Shown: piece after piece, positions 25,384-37,682 of the stretch | How the letters are laid out: each line of letters opens with the position of its first letter | Position numbering within the stretch: position 1 is the stretch's first letter | Source: Pyrrhoderma lamaoense | Lineage: Eukaryota; Basidiomycota; Agaricomycetes; Hymenochaetales; Hymenochaetaceae | Assembly (NCBI GenBank): GCA_002794735.1 | Contig: NBAZ01000021.1 | Location: forward strand, 282,610 to 346,609 | Reading direction: 5' to 3' | DNA: 64,000 nt | Notes under the pieces: model-generated | Database searches by the model: none | The model's input: only the letters and a program-made list of their open reading frames with translations | Told to the model about the DNA's origin: nothing | Position numbers and translations under genes: made by a program

Positions 25384-25752
25384 ATGTCTCTCTTCGCTCG
25401 TCGCGTCATCTCTACTACTCAGCGTGCTGTCGCACAGTCACAACGACGGGCTTTCCATACTCCATTCGCCGTTCTCTCAAGAGCTGCTTCTCCCGAGACC
25501 GTGTCCAGCTCTGCGTCGTTCTCACAGCAACAAGAGCAACTCTCGAGCGCGTACACTAAGCAGGCTTCTCCTGTTGAAGAGTCTATCAATGCGTCGAGTA
25601 ATGCGACTTCATATGCTGCAGGAGCTGCTGATTCCCTGCCGAGGATACACATCGTGAGCGGTGACGCGCATCCTACCTACTCTAGAGGTCCTGCACCGGA
25701 GGTTTTAGAATCCGTACCAATTGGCGCTTACGCCGTCAGTGAACCGTTTTAG
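25384..25752 (+). CDS. Small protein with mitochondrial targeting peptide
   Basis: A 122-residue open frame without introns. The ATG at 25384 is preferred because it directly opens MSLFARRVISTTQRAVAQSQ, an Arg/Ser/Thr-rich amphipathic leader without acidic residues, followed by RRAFHTPFAVLSRAA, a typical matrix-processing region. The remainder is Ser/Ala-rich and ends in an ordered segment, YSRGPAPEVLESVPIGAYAV, then SEPF. I do not recognise the family; short proteins with a conserved Pro/Gly C-terminal segment behind a mitochondrial leader are common in fungi. Role unknown. The pyrimidine-rich upstream region and good codon use suggest solid expression, but that is inference. Confidence 0.6.
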   Translation: MSLFARRVISTTQRAVAQSQRRAFHTPFAVLSRAASPETVSSSASFSQQQEQLSSAYTKQASPVEESINASSNATSYAAGAADSLPRIHIVSGDAHPTYSRGPAPEVLESVPIGAYAVSEPF

Positions 25753-28346
25753 GTTCAGAGTAATCCTGTTGAAGCTTGTGTAAGGTATGCATTCCTTGTT
25801 TCGTTATCAGCCTTGAATGCGTTTCTAAATTTTGTTGCGTTTATAAATACAATAGATGATTTAGAAATGGACCGCCCATGCGTAAAGCCTTTAAACGCAT
25901 AACGTTATGCCATTGTGCTTGTGCGACCTCAGTTCCATGATTCTTGCTATTCAGTTTCTCTATGTTGTTCTTATCGCTTTTCTCCTTCATTCTCATCATG
26001 CGGCTGTAGTCGATGATGTTTCAGCCACCCACTCTCCCATTGCATCCGTTTGATCATTGCGTGTGTTTTATATGATCTGTGTACAGTATAACATTTCTAT
26101 CCTCCATCCCCTTTTTTCATTCTTATCTTGTTCAGAACTCGTTGTCTCTCATAAACTGATATGTGCTCATGACTCTTTTCTTTCTTTTTTCTTCCTTCTT
26201 CCTTTCACTATCTTGTCTCCCAGAAATATATAGATAATCGAGATCGGAAATGCGCTTTTTTTTTCGTAGTAAGAAATAATTGGCCGTCGAACATATATAC
26301 TTCTTGTACAAATATATCGAATATCAAAATAGACTTTGAACAAAACTCTATCGAATCATGATTGATCTCATCATATTTCTCTTCCGATTACTCCCCACTT
26401 TGTTCCATTTGACGTTGACGTGAAGCATTGATGGTTGTAAAGGCCTGAGGTGGGCGTTCTGTTATCTGTTTAAGTCGATGAACTGTATCATTAATGCTTT
26501 GACTTATGATTTACTGTTTGATGTAATGTTGTTGATCTACCTCTTCTACCCCTATACGTCATCTCTGCCTACTTATCACCTAGAACTAGAAAGCGGTGCA
26601 TGCCGTGCTGAAATATCAGTTTTTTAAAATCATAATTATGGAACACAGCGGATTATGTGCTAATACACGTGAGTTTAGTTACTTTTTTTTCTTTCTTCTT
26701 TCTTTCTTACGAGTTACAGACGACATTATTATTATTATTGTTGTTGTTGTTACTTTGCATTGAGTTTACTTCATTGGGAGGTTTTGTGTATTCTATACAA
26801 TGCTTATCGTTTACCTTGTTATTCGATGTTTGTGTGTTATGGCTTGGAAGGTAAGGTCTGACGTCATGGTTCGCTGAGTCCCGCGGCTACACACGTTTGT
26901 ATACTCTTTTATCTTTATTTGGTAAGGGTCAATGCACTTTGCACTCGCTCAGCCCTTCGTTTATTTAATTGCGACTAACGTGTTAAGTTTTTGAGTGGCT
27001 GTAGAATGGTTGAGAGGAGGGGTGTTACATGTTATTTTATGGAAACTCGCTTTGGAAAGATTAATATTGTTTTCTTTTTTTTTTTTTTTTGCAACTGGAG
27101 TTCCTTTTTCTTGTTTTCCTGATTTATTTTATTTCAATACCGCTTGATTAGTGGATGATTGAAAAAGAAGGTAGTAAACTCTATCGTTCCTCTTTTTTTT
27201 TAAAAAAAAAAAACGTTTTACAGTTATGTCAGTATTTATTCCCTCCTCCCCTCTTTCTGAGATGTAACGTGTTTTGATGAACGATCAAAGTCAAATTCGT
27301 AACCCTGTTTTTTCTATTTTGTTCCCCCCCCCCTCTAGATCTGGGATTTTTCGACAACTTTGTGTGCCAACCACATAACTTGCAGGTGGTGACATCACGA
27401 CCTTTTCCTCCCCAGGCCGTAAACCACACTCTTTGATCTGGCTTACTAAATTAGTTCACATCCTCTTTTTTTCATAATGGATTTATGAATACCGATAACG
27501 AATGAACGAACGAGTGTGAAGGGGGAGTTTGGAGGATGATGTGGAGGAACTGGCGATTCTACAGTTTGAGTGCTTTCGTGATGAAGGAAAGTATGATTAC
27601 TTCATAACCCTGGATGGTCTCTACAAAAAAAGTGGATGCGATGGCTCAGAAGGTGTAGCCTTTTTGAGTATGACTCGTTACTGTTGGATTTTTAACGTTT
27701 TTAGCTTTGTTGAACGTGAAGAGTGGAGAGTTCTTGAATGTAGCGGCAAGTATGAGACGCATATAACCGATGTATGCTTGTTGTAACTTTTCCGTCGAGG
27801 TAGATTGAACGAGATTTGTCTCAAATGCTGGTGATCAGATTGGAATTTTGATATATTTTGTGTACTTGGAATGTCCCGAGTTGATAGTTAGAATGAAATG
27901 GTGCCTTCTCGCCAGGTGCAAAAAAGTTGCCCGGTCAGGGATAAGCTGAGGTAAAGGAAAAGAAGTGAGATTTGACTAGTTAATCTGAAATACTTCTCAG
28001 TCCTTGACGAGTCTGAAGCAAGATATTTATCATCTCATTGTAATAATTGTCGTCGTAGATACATGCAGAAGTAAATAGGCTCGGTATATTGAATTAAGAT
28101 ACATATAGCAATGGGGGATGGCAGAGGTTTGTCTTGGATTCTTGAAAGCGGGGTAAAAGAATATCGTAGGGGGGACAGCAAAGCTGGTGTATTGAATACG
28201 AGAAGAAAAAATTAATCCTTTTGCATGCATTATAGTCAGAATTTCTTTTGAGAGAACTTTGCGTTAGTAAATTCTAGGTGCTCATTCTCCCCAAATTGAT
28301 TAATTCTTTCAATTTTTGAGTAGAGCCAAGAAGCCGTAACAACATT
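25753..28346. other. Intergenic, no supported gene
   Basis: T-rich region after the small mitochondrial-type gene. It has TTATTATTGTTG runs at about 26725-26750, a T tract at 27073-27090 and a T/A palindromic run at about 27191-27211. The open frame 27529-27786 (+) starts at TTG and matches nothing recognised. Confidence 0.4.
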
Positions 28347-31071
28347 TTAGTCTCGTTCTTGATCTTCTCGTTCTTCGTTGCGGCCTGCTATTAAATCATC
28401 TACAGCGTTTTGCTTGTCGCTGAGGTACCAGTTTGGCATGAAGAGAGAAAGAACAATGGGGACCGCAGCAGTGACGATTCCAGCAATAACCATGTTTTTC
28501 ATAGTGTCATCATATGCTTTTATTATGTGAACTAGTTAGCCTAGATTTACTTCACAAGGTTTGAAGTAAGAAGCTTACCTTGAATCACTCCAATTCTGAT
28601 CGGGTCATCTCTATCATATGACAAGACGTCTGTCACACTACTGTAAAGCTCCTCACGTAGCGTTTCGTTCACCTGGGGTAAGTACTTCGCCAGATTGTCC
28701 GGCATAGTATTCGACCAGATTGCCCCTGCTACCGCACTTCCTACAGCACCACCAATCTCTGTGAGTAAGAGAACAACAGCTGTAACTATAGCTACATCCG
28801 CGTGTGGGACGGAAGCTTGAGCTCCGACTTGCATTGCAACTGACGTGAATCCACCACCGAGACCCTGAAGGATTTGTGTCCATACAATTTCAACGGTGCT
28901 GCCATTTGCACCACGAGAGTGCAGCATCAATCCGCATCCACTAGACATTAAAAGTTAGCACTGACGGGGAGTAAGCGAAGAAAATTATAGAACATACACA
29001 AGACGAATGACTAAACCAACGACTAGCCAGGGTTTGTAGTATCGGACGTAGTACATGAGACCTCCAGCTGTGATACCAAATATTGTCAAGGCAATTGTCT
29101 GGGTCTGCATGAAGTATGTTGCATCGAGTGTAGACCAAGGTTTGACGACAAGAACGAAACTGTATAGATATACGTATGTAAGATAGTAAGAGAACTACGT
29201 GTTTGATTCAGTCAGTATAGTAAGTAAAAATCGTGATACTGGGTACACTCACGAAATCAAAGAAACCAATCCAAGATGCGAGTACAACTGAGCGATTACG
29301 AAGCAAGCGAGGAGCGATAACAGGGCGACTAGCAAATATAGGATCCCAGACAGCAAACATGACTAGGATGACAAAGCCAACAACAATCATAGCTATCATT
29401 GACGCTGTAATTAAAAAATTTTATTTAGTTTTTCACCCTTGATGTCCATGGTTCATATACTTACGATTCTTCCATCCGTTACTAGCACTATTCGCAAGAG
29501 TAAGAGGTAATAATATGAGAGCAACACCAGCACCCAAGAGCAGCAAGCCGATCACATCTAACTGTCCTGAGGTCTTATATATCCATTGGACCCATGATTC
29601 ATTCTTGCTGGTCAGTATTTCGACAATGGCTCCTTCAGCGGCAAGCTGTTGTTCTACCAGGCCGATCTTCTTTGCCTTATTTTCGGCCCAGAAGAGTGTG
29701 ATAATCAGAGGCAGTAAGGACGCAGGTACGAGAATTGCGAACATTCCATCTGACGAGATATAGCAATTAATAGATATAGACAAACAACGTTTGGTAGTCA
29801 AACACTTACAACCCCATCTCCAGCCTGCATGGGCAAGGACCTGAGTAGCGATGTTTGGACCGACAAAACCATTAATAATGAATGGTAAACTGGTTAACGA
29901 GGACACCAACGACCGCCATCTCAGGGTCGTCAAATCCGCAATGATGATCTGTGTGAGCAGTTGTAGACCCCTACGTTTGGAATAGGATATCAATTACAAG
30001 AGTCAATATAGGTTGAAGAACTCTCATATCACTCACGTATATCCACTGTAAGCCCCCAAGAGGAGAATTTAATGAGCGATTCACAGCAGGTTTAGTCCAA
30101 ATTGGTTCCAATAGATATACCCAAAGGAGTGAGCCGGTTGAAATCAAAACGAGGCGTGGCACCGATGACATATCGTGAGAACGGTGAGCGGCATACACGC
30201 GTATGCATCCCCAACGATTGTTGGGAGCGTATAGTAAAGTAGGTGGATAAAAAATGAGGTAGGATAGAGAATTAGCAAGATAATTTTATAAAAGTGGATG
30301 AGGCTTTAAACGTACACAGCATAGATCACAATTCCGCCAGCCACAGTGCCAATCGTCTGAGCAGACGCAATGACGATGTAGCCAACGACATAGAAGATGA
30401 GTACGCCCAAGTAGGCAAATGCACGAGACGATACATCAGCAACTTTGGCGATAACGGGCTTCCCAACAGCAACTATATAACCAAAAGCATGTCAAGAGGG
30501 AAATGCAGATCACGAAATAAGATTCAGATAGGAAGGAAGTCGGCATGATATGACGATGCGGAAACGAAAGTGGCGCCAGATGTATGCACGCATGACCCGC
30601 AAAAGAACAGTATCAATGTATGAAGAGAAGGGTTTTAGTAATGAAGTCAGTTGATGAAAGGGTTGGCACGGGAGCTAATATAACTCAACTGATGATGGAC
30701 TGCGCAACCTGTACAGAGGAGATAAGGGAATGGTCGTTCAACGCACTCGCCGCAAACGTTAAGTAGCTACTAGTAGTAGTACCATCAAGCGAGTATATGT
30801 AACAAGCTAGACCCAATCTTTAAAAAAAGCATTCGTTAAGTCCATTTCTAGACTGGACAGATGATCTAGCGAGATTAGTAGATACTAACGAAATGAATAA
30901 GATCCATTTTGAGTATTTCCCGTAAACCTTCTCTGCGGCCTCGACACGGGCTACTCCTATATGAGCGTCGATTTCACGCTGAAGTTCTTCTTGAGTACGC
31001 GGGTCGATAGCATGTGCAGGAACGTCTAATCCGCGCTCGCTGTCTGAGTCTTTTTTGTGAATGGAAGACAT
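28347..31071 (-). CDS. Siderophore-iron transporter (SIT/ARN family MFS)
   Basis: Fourteen-helix MFS importer of ferric siderophores, by family. The ATG at 31071 opens MSSIHKKDSDSERGLDVP. Conserved SIT segments appear in order: KYSKWILFISL, ACYIYSLDGTTTSSYLTF, HSLISSVQVAQSIIIAVGKP, VIAKVADVSSRAFAYLGVL, YIVIASAQTIGTVAGGIVIY, GLQLLTQIIIADLTTLRWRS, FINGFVGPNIA-type loop, PRLLRNRSVVLASWIGFFDF, YFMQTQTIALTIFGITAGGL and LLTEIGGAVGSAVAGAIW, ending VDDLIAGRNEEREDQERD with stop at 28347-28349. Exons join in phase with no frameshift found. Two introns are unusually long (about 190 nt near 30490-30680 and 270 nt at 30046-30315), and a 9-nt exon lies between the latter and a 66-nt intron at 29971-30036. 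The gene stands alone; no siderophore synthase is seen nearby, so uptake of foreign siderophores is possible. Confidence 0.9.
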
Positions 31072-33469
31072 TTTTGATGGGAAACAAGGAGTGGGGGGAG
31101 GAGACGGTGAGAAGAGGAGAGAGCGAAGAAAAGGGGGGGCTCTACTGACCTTGATCATCCTCGGGATGCTGGCTTAAAAGACGGTAAGGGATCTTTGAAG
31201 ACATCTGTTGTCCATTCGAACTTGGTGATCAGAGTAGGAAACAAAGTCCGACGATGGATGGAAGGAGACGGATTAGGGGATGTGTGACATCTAATCTGTC
31301 ATCCCCTTATCAGATTACCCGAAGCGTGTTGCATGTGCTTCATCAATTTTCTTCAATACCTTCTCCCCTTGCGCCGAAGCGAACATTGCAAATGTTGGTT
31401 GACTTGCTTCCGTAGCACTTGATCATATTATCTGATATCCCCCCCATCTCTTCTTTCTTGATGACTCGCATACTCGCTCTCGCCTCAATCATTCCTGTTT
31501 GTGTGTCGGATGTGAATCATCATTCTTGAACAATCGTACTTCAAACATATTTTTCGATTCGGTTATTTTTCCATGAGTATTTCTCATGTTTCGGGAAAAA
31601 AAATAATCAACAAATGGTCTCTTTTCATTCAGAGCCGTGCCGAAAAAAGCCGTAACTCATGTTCTCCACTGTACCGGGTCCCGACGCAGGACGTCAGATA
31701 TTCAATTCGTATTGATTTTGAACATCAACACATCAACATCTTTCTTCATCTGTCTTGCAATGGACATTGTGAGTTCACATGGAGTAAATACTATGGCGCT
31801 TCTAATACACTTACATCTTGACTTGGCACGTCAACTAAAACAGGACGTCGTATCTCCTGAACTCAAACTCTAAGTCAATGCACTCTCATACCTCATAAAA
31901 CTCATCAAGCATTCGGGATTCCTTTCGGTTCCGACATACAAAACAGCAACAACAACGTCCGCTCTTCTTCATATTTTTCCCCGAGCAATATTTTTGGGTG
32001 AATGCGATGTTCTCGTAAGAATTCCCCCGGACCCCTCCAAAGCGTGATCATCTGGTGATCGTCCCCATTCCAACTTTCGATATCAGATAACTCTCCGGTT
32101 CTTTTGTTATCTCTCCGATTCATTTTTTTTATAAAAACATTTTTAAGGTTTCTTCCTTCTATATTGCCAATTTTGCGTTCGGTGTTGCTTACTCTTCCAT
32201 AAGGTTTTTATGGGTTTGTGCCTAGAGAAAGTACCTTTTGGTAGCGTCTTACATATATGTCGCCTTCTCCGTGTCTTGTACCTGAGCCCAAAAGATTGGG
32301 TGAAGGCATGGTCATCGTGTTTCCGGATATCCGAAAGACAGAAAATAACATATGTACAACTCTGTCTTCATCGGACTTTCACAGCGTCATATTTTGTGTG
32401 GAGATGATCTGTGCCTGGCTATCTGCTATTGATAATGGAAAAAACATTTGAGTTTCGATCTGTTCGTGACCTAGGCTCTGGAAGCCTTTGGACAAGGTTT
32501 TTGCTCCAACCGAAGCACGCAATACAATAGTGATTCTCTATTGGAAAGTTTCTCTCGTGTTGAGGGATATGGTCAAATTTCTCGCACCATGACATGGGTT
32601 TCCTTCAGACGGAATTAGTACGTCTCCATTTTGCACGCAGCACAGTATTATCAATCTGTTATGCTAGGGTAGGAATGACACTGGCTTCATCCTTTGACGA
32701 ACACGCTGATTATAGTGTTTGTATGTAGAAATCTTGTCTGAGTCTCACATATTATAAGAAATCACCTGAACAATCAAAAGGCTCTATTTCCCCTCCACGA
32801 TGTAATGAAGAAACAGAGTTTGGGTAGGATTCTTCCCTTTATACCTAGTCATTTGGTAGCTAATGTATAAGACAACTACATTTATGGTTGAGCTTATATG
32901 CGTATTTGCTCAAGAACATATATAAAAAGGATGAGTATAAGTCTTAGTACGTCGTACATATACACAATAAATACTGTGGGTGAATGATTTGGGTCGACGT
33001 TATGTATTACACTTACCTGCTGGAGAGGGGTGATCTGCATGCATGGTTCAGGTTTCACTGGGATCCATAAACATGTAGGCATGCACGTTGAGCCAACTTG
33101 TCAACACCTCTCATGTAGTGGTCTATCCGTATCACCCGTAGTGTAGTCAAGAGTAAAAGTAGTTGTAGTAACTTTTCAGGGCCATTGCATTTTAGAATAA
33201 GGCACGGCTTTCTCTCAGCAAACCCAACAAATACACACACAAACATACAAACACTTAGATAATCAAGGTTTTTATGGTTTTCTGGTATCCGTAGATTGTC
33301 ATTGGAATTCGTGTTGTGGAGCAAAAGCGCCCTTTTCTATCTAAATAAAAACAGTATCTTTTTAAGTAAAACGAGGCAAGAGAGATGTAGTCCGTATGGT
33401 ATGTATCCGCCAAAATAATCCAACGAAAAAAGTCACTTGACAAGACTCATAGATATAGTAATTTTAAAT
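31072..33469. other. Intergenic, no supported gene
   Basis: Upstream region of the siderophore transporter and downstream region of the next MFS gene. No conserved protein or RNA is recognised on either strand. Confidence 0.4.
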
Positions 33470-35534
33470 TTACAACTCATCGTGCCCCTCATTTTCTCTC
33501 AGGGAACGATCACTTTCGTCATCATCTAAGTTCTCGTCTTCATCAATAGGCTTCCACGGTACTTCTGGTAATCGATCCCCAACAACAAGCGTTACCCATG
33601 TCAATGCAATCAAGACTACATAAACCAAGCAACCACCTGCCCTCTTCCAAAAGACACTTTCTTCCATCACGCCAAAAGGCGCAGAATCTGTATGTGAGAA
33701 ACTGACTCTAACACTATCTGGAAGAGGATCAGGGATTTCGTCTACAGGTGGGGAGGTTCGGCCATACTCCCATGCCAGTCCTTGTGCAAACAAGGCGGAT
33801 GCAGTGTAGGGTCCAACACATCGCATGATAGAAACAGTGCATTGTGCAAGACCATTGACGGCACCAAGAGTTTTCTTGCTTTTCGTCTTGGGTTTCTTGA
33901 CAATTTTCGACTTATTTAACAATGTTCTCTCTTTACGAGTGGAAGAATTGTTTTCAGGTGTGTACTCTGCGACTGCTTTTCCTTTTCCCTTGTGGGATAC
34001 TGATGATGGAACAAGGGTCGAGCTAGATGATGAACTGGAAATTGGCGGGCTAGAAGAACTAGAAGTGGAACGGGCTTGCTTAGGAGTAGGTATAACACCC
34101 GCAGCAGCAGTGATATAGATGAAAACTGAACCATAACACATGTTGAGGAGTAAGGTCAGAGCAAGTTGAAGAGTGAGGAGAGTAATAAGTGTCCAACTTA
34201 GATGGAATTCATCTCCAGTTGAAGAATTGGTAGCCTCTGTTAGTGTCGATGATACTGCACTGTCTTCTGCCCGCACAATAGCACTCATTAAAGGAAATAT
34301 TGCAAAAATTGGAGCTGCACTAGCGATACCAACAAGATAGACACGTTTGACGCCCCAGGCGTGAACGAGCCGAGCAAAACAAAGGACCTGGAAGATACCA
34401 TTCGTAAACCCAAGGAAGGCGAGAGCAGTACCAATGGCATGAGGTGGAAGACCAAGGCCCCAAGTGAACGTGGGTTTGCATAGAATACAGGTTGAAGGGC
34501 GCGGTAAGCAATATCGAGAAGGGATAGAAGGGCATAGGCAGCGGTGGAGAGAATGACTGGTTTTGTGAGTAGTGAACGAAGAGGTGGGGCAGCCGAAGTA
34601 GTAGTAGAGTCTATCTTTGATTTACTTGGACGTGAATATAGTGACTTGAAAGTAAAGCCGGTAGGATTCGTTTCCTTCAAGAAAAAATATGTAACAAGCC
34701 AGCAGATAATAGTGAAAGTGGCAGGAATCGAACAGGGGAGGAAGTAAGGATACTTCTCAAGGAATTTGTTCCCACCAAAGATACTTGGGAACCTTTCTGT
34801 AGGATGGGCTAATGCACCACCAATAAGGGGACCAATAGTTGCACCTGTGCTCCAAGCAATAGGCTGATATGCAAAAGCCCGAGCAACATTTGTACTATCC
34901 GTGAGTTCACCCATCATACTAAAAAGCCTCAGAATATCAGCAAGTATGTTAAGACAAGTATTAAAGTAAGACCTTTTAATGACACCAATATTCCCGTTAA
35001 GCGCGCCATTCAGACATCGAGCCGCAACTAAGGCAGGAAAAGCACGCGCAAGACCAAATGCATACATACTAATAGCAAGTCCTGCTAGACCCACCAATAG
35101 AACAGGTTTGCGTCCAACTCGATCCGACGCTCGTGACCAATGCAACACTGTAAGTGCTTGTGTTGCAAAAAATATGCTTTGCTAAGCGAACATTGTCAAG
35201 GGTTGGACTTCTTAATAGTACGGACACGTTCATACTTACCATGAGACCGACGTAGTATCCAACTTTCGTGTCGTCACCATGAGTAACACCGATTTCACGT
35301 ATAAGCTTAGGAATAAAGGGATAAATGACCTAAAAGTCGATGGTTAGTGGAGTTCAAATAGAGAGGGGAGATTTATACACATGCCTGAGATGTGAGCGGC
35401 TCTGCTAGTTGTAAGAACAATACAAGAGAGAATTGTACAACAGGTAGAGGCGTTTCCTTTGGATGCGTGACCTCATCCTGGAGTAAAGGAGTTTCCTCGT
35501 CTGACCGACGCACTCTACTCGTTGACATTGACAT
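33470..35534 (-). CDS. MFS transporter, ZIF/YCR023C-like DHA1 group
   Basis: Twelve-helix membrane transporter of the fungal YCR023C/ZIF-like group; substrate unknown. The ATG at 35534 (or MSTSRV two codons on) opens an acidic N-terminus with ETPLLQDEV, then the first helix QFSLVLFLQLAEPLTSQ. Later exons carry motif A, HWSRASDRVGRKPVLLVG, then the group signature NGALNGNIGVIKSMMGELTD (joined across an intron at about 34923-34971), AFAYQPIAWSTGATIGPLIG and YPYFLPCSIPATFTII. A long cytosolic Ser/Lys-rich insert (about 33890-34090) separates late helices. The tail is acidic and ends ENEGHDEL. One base is missing at 34472-34474 (GGG on the + strand); with it, the frame FTWGLGLPPHAIGTALAFLG, with which the family agrees, is restored. 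The start is about 400 bp downstream of DUF6534 copy B on the same strand. Confidence 0.85.
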
Positions 35535-35949
35535 CGCCAACGAACTCACTCAGGTCGCTCCTGGTCGTCGTAGTTGGCAAAGAAAAAAGAGGGACATTTT
35601 GAGAGTGAGTAATAGATGTTCAATGTTATTACGTGATGCGAATAGGTGACTCGTTCATGACAACTTCTTTTCTTGCTAGAATGATCAAATACCCGTCGAA
35701 GCAAGTTTATGATCAAGTCTTGTGGGGAAATTCGAGGTCCGGACAATCCTCGGCCGATTCGTTCCGAGCAGCCGCGAAGAAAATCTGTGTAAAAATAGAA
35801 CTCTCGGCCAACCCCGTTTTCGGTATTCTTCTATATCTGGTCTGCTCTCGTTATCTGCCTCTTATTATGGGAGTGGAGGTATATAAAATAACACAAAAAG
35901 TTATTACAAGGTAAATGTAATCTTATAATATATATGAATAGTATTGGTA

Positions 35950-37682
35950 TTATAGAATTGATGATGCTTTGAGAGTTGTCGGATCGTCAGATTCCTCGAT
36001 ATTCAGGCTTTGTTTTGGCACAGTAATTTCCTTTCTCCTCGCTCGTTTTTTCTTGAAAGTGGCATAGATGTCACCATGATCCTGTAAGAAGCTTTAAGTA
36101 AATTTGTCTCATCGGTTCAACGAGACGTATAAGACTGACATCAACGTGTTGAATTGTTTCGATCCGAGTATGAATTTGAATAGAGGATAGACTGGTGTCA
36201 AGGTGAGCATCACCAACCTAAAAAAGCAAGTCAGGGTTTGTGTATAATTTGAGTACAAATTGTATAATTCCATACCTCATCAACAAATCTCAATTCTCTA
36301 CTAGATAGAGAGCGTCCGGTATTTGCAAGGCGTAAAGAGCGTCGAGCGTTGATTGTCCACATCATTGACATTGCATACAATTTCTGATGTGGGGTCGGAA
36401 TTCATTTTGTCAATGTAATTATATATTTAGACCTGTTGAACAACTCACTGGCAGTATCATATTGAATGCAGCGGAAATTAATTTATCATCCCCGCGATAA
36501 ACTTGCGAGAATATGAGGTTAAACATGGCACTGAATAAGCAGATGTCATGAACAAATATCGTTTTCAGGAGACGGAAGGTACCAACCAAAGAGTAGCTGG
36601 AATACATGTTTGAAAAGTCAGGCGTATAAGCGAGTTTACAAGAGTACTAGTTCTGTTACTGTGTATTAGCCCTAGTAATCATAGGTAGCAGAACAAGCAT
36701 GAACTACCTCTTTAATCCATTTTTTTCTGAGCACTTTAAAAGAAAATAAGCTGTTGAAGAAGCTAACAATAGATCTCCCGCTTTGACGATGACGATGATT
36801 TCAGTCACTCAGTAAAGAGTCGGCGGATGTAGTGACTACTCACCAAAGGTGCAACCAAAATGAATTGCAACTAGTAAACCACAAAACTGAGTATTGTGTA
36901 AGTTATCAAGAGCAGATTAACCTTACACCACTGTGCCAAATGTTCCATACGCCCTACGGCAGTCTTATATGTCTACGAAGGTAATAAGCTTCATGCGAGC
37001 TGGTTTAGTATTGCACACGCACAGCAATTATTACCGCGATATAAGCAAGTAAGAAAATGGCTGCGAGCGGTATCATAACGAGCCAAGATTTTGATATAGC
37101 CAGCAGGCGATAGAGAAAGAAAGCTTGTACATATATGCCAATGGTTGCTACCTATAAGCTAATAAGAATAAATTTATAGCGATAAGTATAAAGAAGCTTA
37201 CCATAGCTGCGTTACCTACTTGCCACCATGCGTCGTAAGAGAGTTGGATCGCTCCTTCAATATCGGTAAAGTATACAACACTCTGCATCCAGACAAGTAG
37301 ACTTTTAGATGAAAGATAATACTTTATTAGGAGGTTTGCAGATAATATATGTTGAAAATACGAACAATGCCTGGGCGGATTTGAGTGTCGTTAGAACTGC
37401 CAGTCCATATACCACCAATTTCAGTGCATATCTATCATCCTTATAATAGGTATGGTAGTTGACAAACTAAGATTCATGCAAACTCATGATGTGAGTCTTC
37501 TCCTGAGTTGCTATCATCAAGTTATTTACCTGACAACATAATACACCCTGGAGCAAAAAGTCAAGGTAACCTCCGATAAGCTTCAAATGCAAAAGTAAGC
37601 TTCATATATCAACAATTTTTATTATTCAACACACCCAAGGGGAAAGCAACCAGAGCACTTCTTTCCATTCCTCTTGTGTCAT
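35950..37682 (-). CDS. DUF6534 seven-helix-type membrane protein, copy B
   Basis: Paralogue of the protein at 8983-10915. The ATG at 37682 opens MTQEEWKEVLWLLSPW, then LIGGYLDFLLQGVLCCQ, FVNYHTYYKDDRYALKLVVY and LTTLKSAQA, each matching copy A almost position by position. Near 36475-36535 comes AMFNLIFSQVYRGDDKLISA, against AMFNLIFSQVYKGEDRLLSA in copy A, and near 36350 INARRSLR. The tail ends DDPTTLKASSIL with stop at 35950-35952. Around nine short introns split it at places similar to copy A. The stretch from about 36600 to 36950 was not resolved exon by exon. DUF6534 proteins have no established function; the Lys/Arg-rich tail is expected to be cytosolic. Confidence 0.75.

Noticed and set aside
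27529..27786. 85-codon open frame (+)
   Set aside because: TTG start and no recognised motif in a long non-coding stretch.
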